In this document: piece by piece, positions 62,046 through 64,000 of the stretch | How positions within the stretch are numbered: the stretch's first letter is position 1 | Layout: each line of letters begins with the position of its first letter | Source: Streptomyces sp. NBC_01445 | Lineage (GTDB): Bacteria; Actinomycetota; Actinomycetes; Streptomycetales; Streptomycetaceae | DNA length: 64,000 nt | Assembly (NCBI RefSeq): GCF_035918235.1 | Contig: NZ_CP109485.1 | Location: 9,455,001-9,519,000 of the forward strand | Direction of reading: 5' to 3' | Program-made: the position numbers and the translations under genes | The notes under the pieces: generated by a model | Told to the model about the DNA's origin: nothing | Databases searched by the model: none | What the model saw: the letters and a program-made list of their open reading frames with translations, nothing else

Positions 62046-62744
62046 ATGATCAAAGGTGTGATGTTCGACTTTTCCGGGACCCTCTTCCGTATCGAGTCGG
62101 TTTCGGAATGGCTGGGAGCGGTTGTCGCCGAGGCCGGACTCGGTACCGGTGAGGACGAACTCGCCGCGTGCACCGGCCGGTTGACCGAGGCGGGGGCTCT
62201 GCCCGGCGGAGCTCCACCTCGCGCTCTGCCGTCGCATCTCGATGGGCTGTGGCGTGCACGGGACCTCAGTGCCGAGCAACACCGTGCTGCGTTCACCGCT
62301 CTTGCCCGCGAGGCGTCCCTCCCGTCGGCGGACCTGGCCGAGGCCCTGTACGACCGGCATCGCACCTCGGCCGCATGGCGCCCCTATCCCGACACCGAGG
62401 CGACTCTTCGTGCTCTGCGGGGGCGGGGCGTCTCGGTCGCCGTGGTGAGCAATATCGGCTGGGACCTGCGGCCCGTCTTCCGTGACCACGGTGTCGACAG
62501 CCTCGTCGACGCGTACGTCCTCTCCTTCGAGCAAGGCGTGCAGAAGCCGGATCCGGGGCTCTTCCAAGCGGCCTGCGACAAGCTCGGACTGCCGCCCGGC
62601 GAGGTCCTCATGGTCGGCGACGATCGCGTCGCGGACGCCGGGGCCGCCGCGCTCGGGTGCCCGGTCCATCTGGTCGACCACCTGCCCGTCGACCGACGCC
62701 CGAACGCGCTACGGCCGGTTCTTGACCTCGTCCAAATCCTCTAG
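62046..62744 (+). CDS. HAD-superfamily hydrolase
   Basis: 232 residues from ATG 62046. HAD motifs: GVMFDFSGTLF (motif I; the second acid is Ser instead of the usual Asp), VAVVSNIGWD (motif II), EQGVQKPDPGLF (Lys motif III) and MVGDDRVADAGAAALG (motif IV). The DFSGT variant is frequent in Streptomyces. Probably a small-molecule phosphatase or dehalogenase-like enzyme. Followed by the MBL gene after 50 nt. Confidence 0.88.
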   Translation: MIKGVMFDFSGTLFRIESVSEWLGAVVAEAGLGTGEDELAACTGRLTEAGALPGGAPPRALPSHLDGLWRARDLSAEQHRAAFTALAREASLPSADLAEALYDRHRTSAAWRPYPDTEATLRALRGRGVSVAVVSNIGWDLRPVFRDHGVDSLVDAYVLSFEQGVQKPDPGLFQAACDKLGLPPGEVLMVGDDRVADAGAAALGCPVHLVDHLPVDRRPNALRPVLDLVQIL

Positions 62745-62794
62745 CTCGTCTAGCTCGTATCGCTCCTATGGCCCGTCTGGAGAGAGGAGTTGTG

Positions 62795-63640
62795 GTGTCT
62801 TCTTCGAAGGAGGTCGCGGCGGTTGCGGGGCTGCGACTCCCGATCTGTCGCACGTGCGGTGTGCAGTACGGGGCACAGCGCGCTGACTGCCCGGTCTGTC
62901 TGGACGAGCGGCAGTACGTGGGCTGGGAGGGTCAGCGGTGGACATCACTCGGTGAGTTGCGCGCCGGTGGCCGACGCGGACGGCTCGTTGAGGAAGGGCC
63001 CGGTGTCATCGGAGTGGGCGCGGAGCCGTCGGTGGCTGTCGGCCAGCGTGCACTGCTGATCCGATCGCCGCACGGGAACGTGTTGTGGGATTGCGTGGGC
63101 TACCTCGACGACGAACTCGCCGCCAAGATCGAGGATTTGGGCGGGGTCGACGCGATCGCCGTCAGCCATCCGCACTTCTACGGCGTGATGACCGAGTGGG
63201 GAAAGGTCTTCGACGCGCCGGTGTACGTCCATGCCGCGGACCGTGAGTGGGTGGGGCGGCCCGATCCGGTGATCGAGTACTGGACCGGCGACACCCACGA
63301 AATCGCGCCCGGCATGACGCTGGTCAACGCGGGCACGCACTTCGCCGGAGGCACGGTGCTGCACTGGGCCGACGATCCGGAGGGCGACGGCGCGCTGTTC
63401 AGCGGTGACATCTTCATGGTCGTGATGGACCGGCGCTGGGTCAGCTTCATGTACAGCATCCCCAACTTCATTCCGGAGCGCCCGAGTACGATCCGCCGCG
63501 CGCTCGCGCTGGTCGAACCCTTCGCATTCGAGCGTATCTACGGGGCGTTCTGGGGCCGTGTGGTCAGAAGCGACGGGGCGGCCGCGGTCCGGCGCTCCGC
63601 GGATCGGTATCTGCGTTTCGTGCGCGATGACGGGTCGTAG
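62795..63640 (+). CDS. metallo-beta-lactamase-fold protein with N-terminal zinc ribbon
   Basis: 281 residues from GTG 62795, with AGAGGAG at good distance (ATG 62768 in frame lacks one). Zinc ribbon CRTCGVQYGAQRADCPVC near residues 18-35, then an MBL-type fold: LLIRSPHGNVLWDCVGYLDD, VDAIAVSHPHFYGVM where active enzymes have HxHxDH (Asp and second His pair not kept), AGTHFAGGTVLHW and FSGDIFMV. Lacks part of the metal site, so the reaction is unclear. Confidence 0.85.
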   Translation: MSSSKEVAAVAGLRLPICRTCGVQYGAQRADCPVCLDERQYVGWEGQRWTSLGELRAGGRRGRLVEEGPGVIGVGAEPSVAVGQRALLIRSPHGNVLWDCVGYLDDELAAKIEDLGGVDAIAVSHPHFYGVMTEWGKVFDAPVYVHAADREWVGRPDPVIEYWTGDTHEIAPGMTLVNAGTHFAGGTVLHWADDPEGDGALFSGDIFMVVMDRRWVSFMYSIPNFIPERPSTIRRALALVEPFAFERIYGAFWGRVVRSDGAAAVRRSADRYLRFVRDDGS

Positions 63641-63763
63641 CGGTGAGAGTGGCCCAGGATCACCGGATTCCTCCGAGGATGCCCCGGGCCCCGGCCTTCA
63701 GGCCGGGGAGGAATCGGACTCCTGCGGAGCAGGGCAGGAGAAGCCGATTCGCCGGCAGGGCGG
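63641..63763. other. interval with IS200/IS605-like end relic
   Basis: Holds the 20-nt hairpin at 63689-63708 and no gene; sequence resembles the right end of TnpB-type elements, but no tnpB or tnpA remains in the window. Confidence 0.5.
63689..63708 (+). mobile_element. IS200/IS605-type right-end hairpin relic
   Basis: CCCCGGCC-TTCA-GGCCGGGG followed by AGGA is the usual terminal hairpin of actinobacterial TnpB/IQ-type IS605 elements (also the end of their guide RNA). Only this end remains; 50 bp further a truncated gene begins. Confidence 0.6.
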
Positions 63764-64000
63764 TTCGGCGTCCACCCGTCGTGGTGGTTGCGTTTCGTGC
63801 TCGGCGAGATCACCGCGGAGTTCGAGATCGAGCTGGTGCGTACGCGAAACGGTGGCGGGGCGCTGCGGTTCGGCGTCGTGGAGGCCAACGGCCGCCAGGA
63901 GCGGTCGACTCGGTCCGCCCAGCGCGTGACCCTGCGCCTGAACCCGGAGCGCCGCGGTGGCCTCAGGCGCTGTCCCGGCTGGACTCCCTGTGGCGCGCCT
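63764..64000 (+). pseudogene. truncated trypco2-like protein (3' end off window)
   Basis: The frame reads WWLRFVLGEITAEFEIELVR, then GGGALRFGVVEANGRQER and AQRVTLRLNPERR, resembling the trypco2 domain (a small module of bacterial conflict systems). The usual N-terminal helix (about 25 residues, GLAEAIEALR-like) is absent and no start codon with a ribosome site is present; the IS-end relic lies just before. The gene runs off the right edge, so it is partial as well as probably broken. Confidence 0.55.

Overview
The window is about 71% GC, with strong G/C bias at third codon positions, many GTG starts, start/stop overlaps of the ATGA/GTGA type and several apparently leaderless genes. Families such as TetR pairs, Rv-type response regulators, HelR with a rifamycin-associated element, cysteine-type leader peptides and SARP remnants all point to a Streptomyces chromosome (inference from sequence style, no database search was possible). 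No rRNA, tRNA, CRISPR array, prophage or PKS/NRPS genes were seen.

Layout. (1) 1-14.4 kb is a nitrogen-scavenging island: an oligopeptide-type ABC substrate-binding lipoprotein (cut by the left edge), three paralogous agmatine deiminases (one cytosolic gene beside the urease, one probably cytosolic, one a Tat/lipoprotein form), a fused UreAB plus UreC urease without accessory genes, a membrane Ser/Thr kinase, two tandem TetR repressors, an NCS1 permease, a C45 acyltransferase/hydrolase and an isochorismatase-like hydrolase. Four copies of the operator TGACTGAA-N2-TTCAGTCA sit on four promoters of identical geometry and tie at least four of these transcription units into one regulon. (2) 14.5-18.6 kb: a small zinc-ribbon protein, a cysteine-type leader peptide followed by two flavin-dependent (LLM) monooxygenases, and a degenerate inositol-phosphatase-like gene. 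(3) 18.7-25.9 kb: MMPL exporter, acetyltransferase, aldo/keto reductase, a decayed secreted-protein gene, and helR with an upstream rifamycin-associated element. (4) 26-34.9 kb: membrane proteins, a two-component system with VanZ, a K+-channel/RCK protein, a ferric-reductase-like flavoprotein, and an HTH/ClpN-domain pair with its own paired operators.

(5) 35.0-41.4 kb is a compact operon: NarK-type transporter, NarI-like heme b membrane protein, molybdopterin reductase, four-cluster ferredoxin, Rieske protein and a small membrane protein, which together look like an unusual membrane-linked nitrate (or related oxyanion) reductase. (6) 41.5-45.3 kb: ABC-2 exporter plus NarL-type two-component system, separated by a ten-copy heptanucleotide repeat. 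(7) 45.4-50.8 kb: phosphotransferase, MerR regulator with membrane partner, VOC protein, cytidine deaminase, an internally deleted SARP regulator and a lipoprotein. (8) 50.9-55.3 kb: OmpR-type two-component system divergent from a second MurG and a LegB-like nucleotide-sugar dehydratase. (9) 55.4-64 kb: mostly single small enzymes (His-rich methyltransferase, RibD/DHFR-like, VOC, SRPBCC, rhomboid-like, TetR, AhpD-like, YciI, HAD, MBL), ending in an IS200/IS605-type end relic next to a truncated trypco2-like gene that runs off the right edge.
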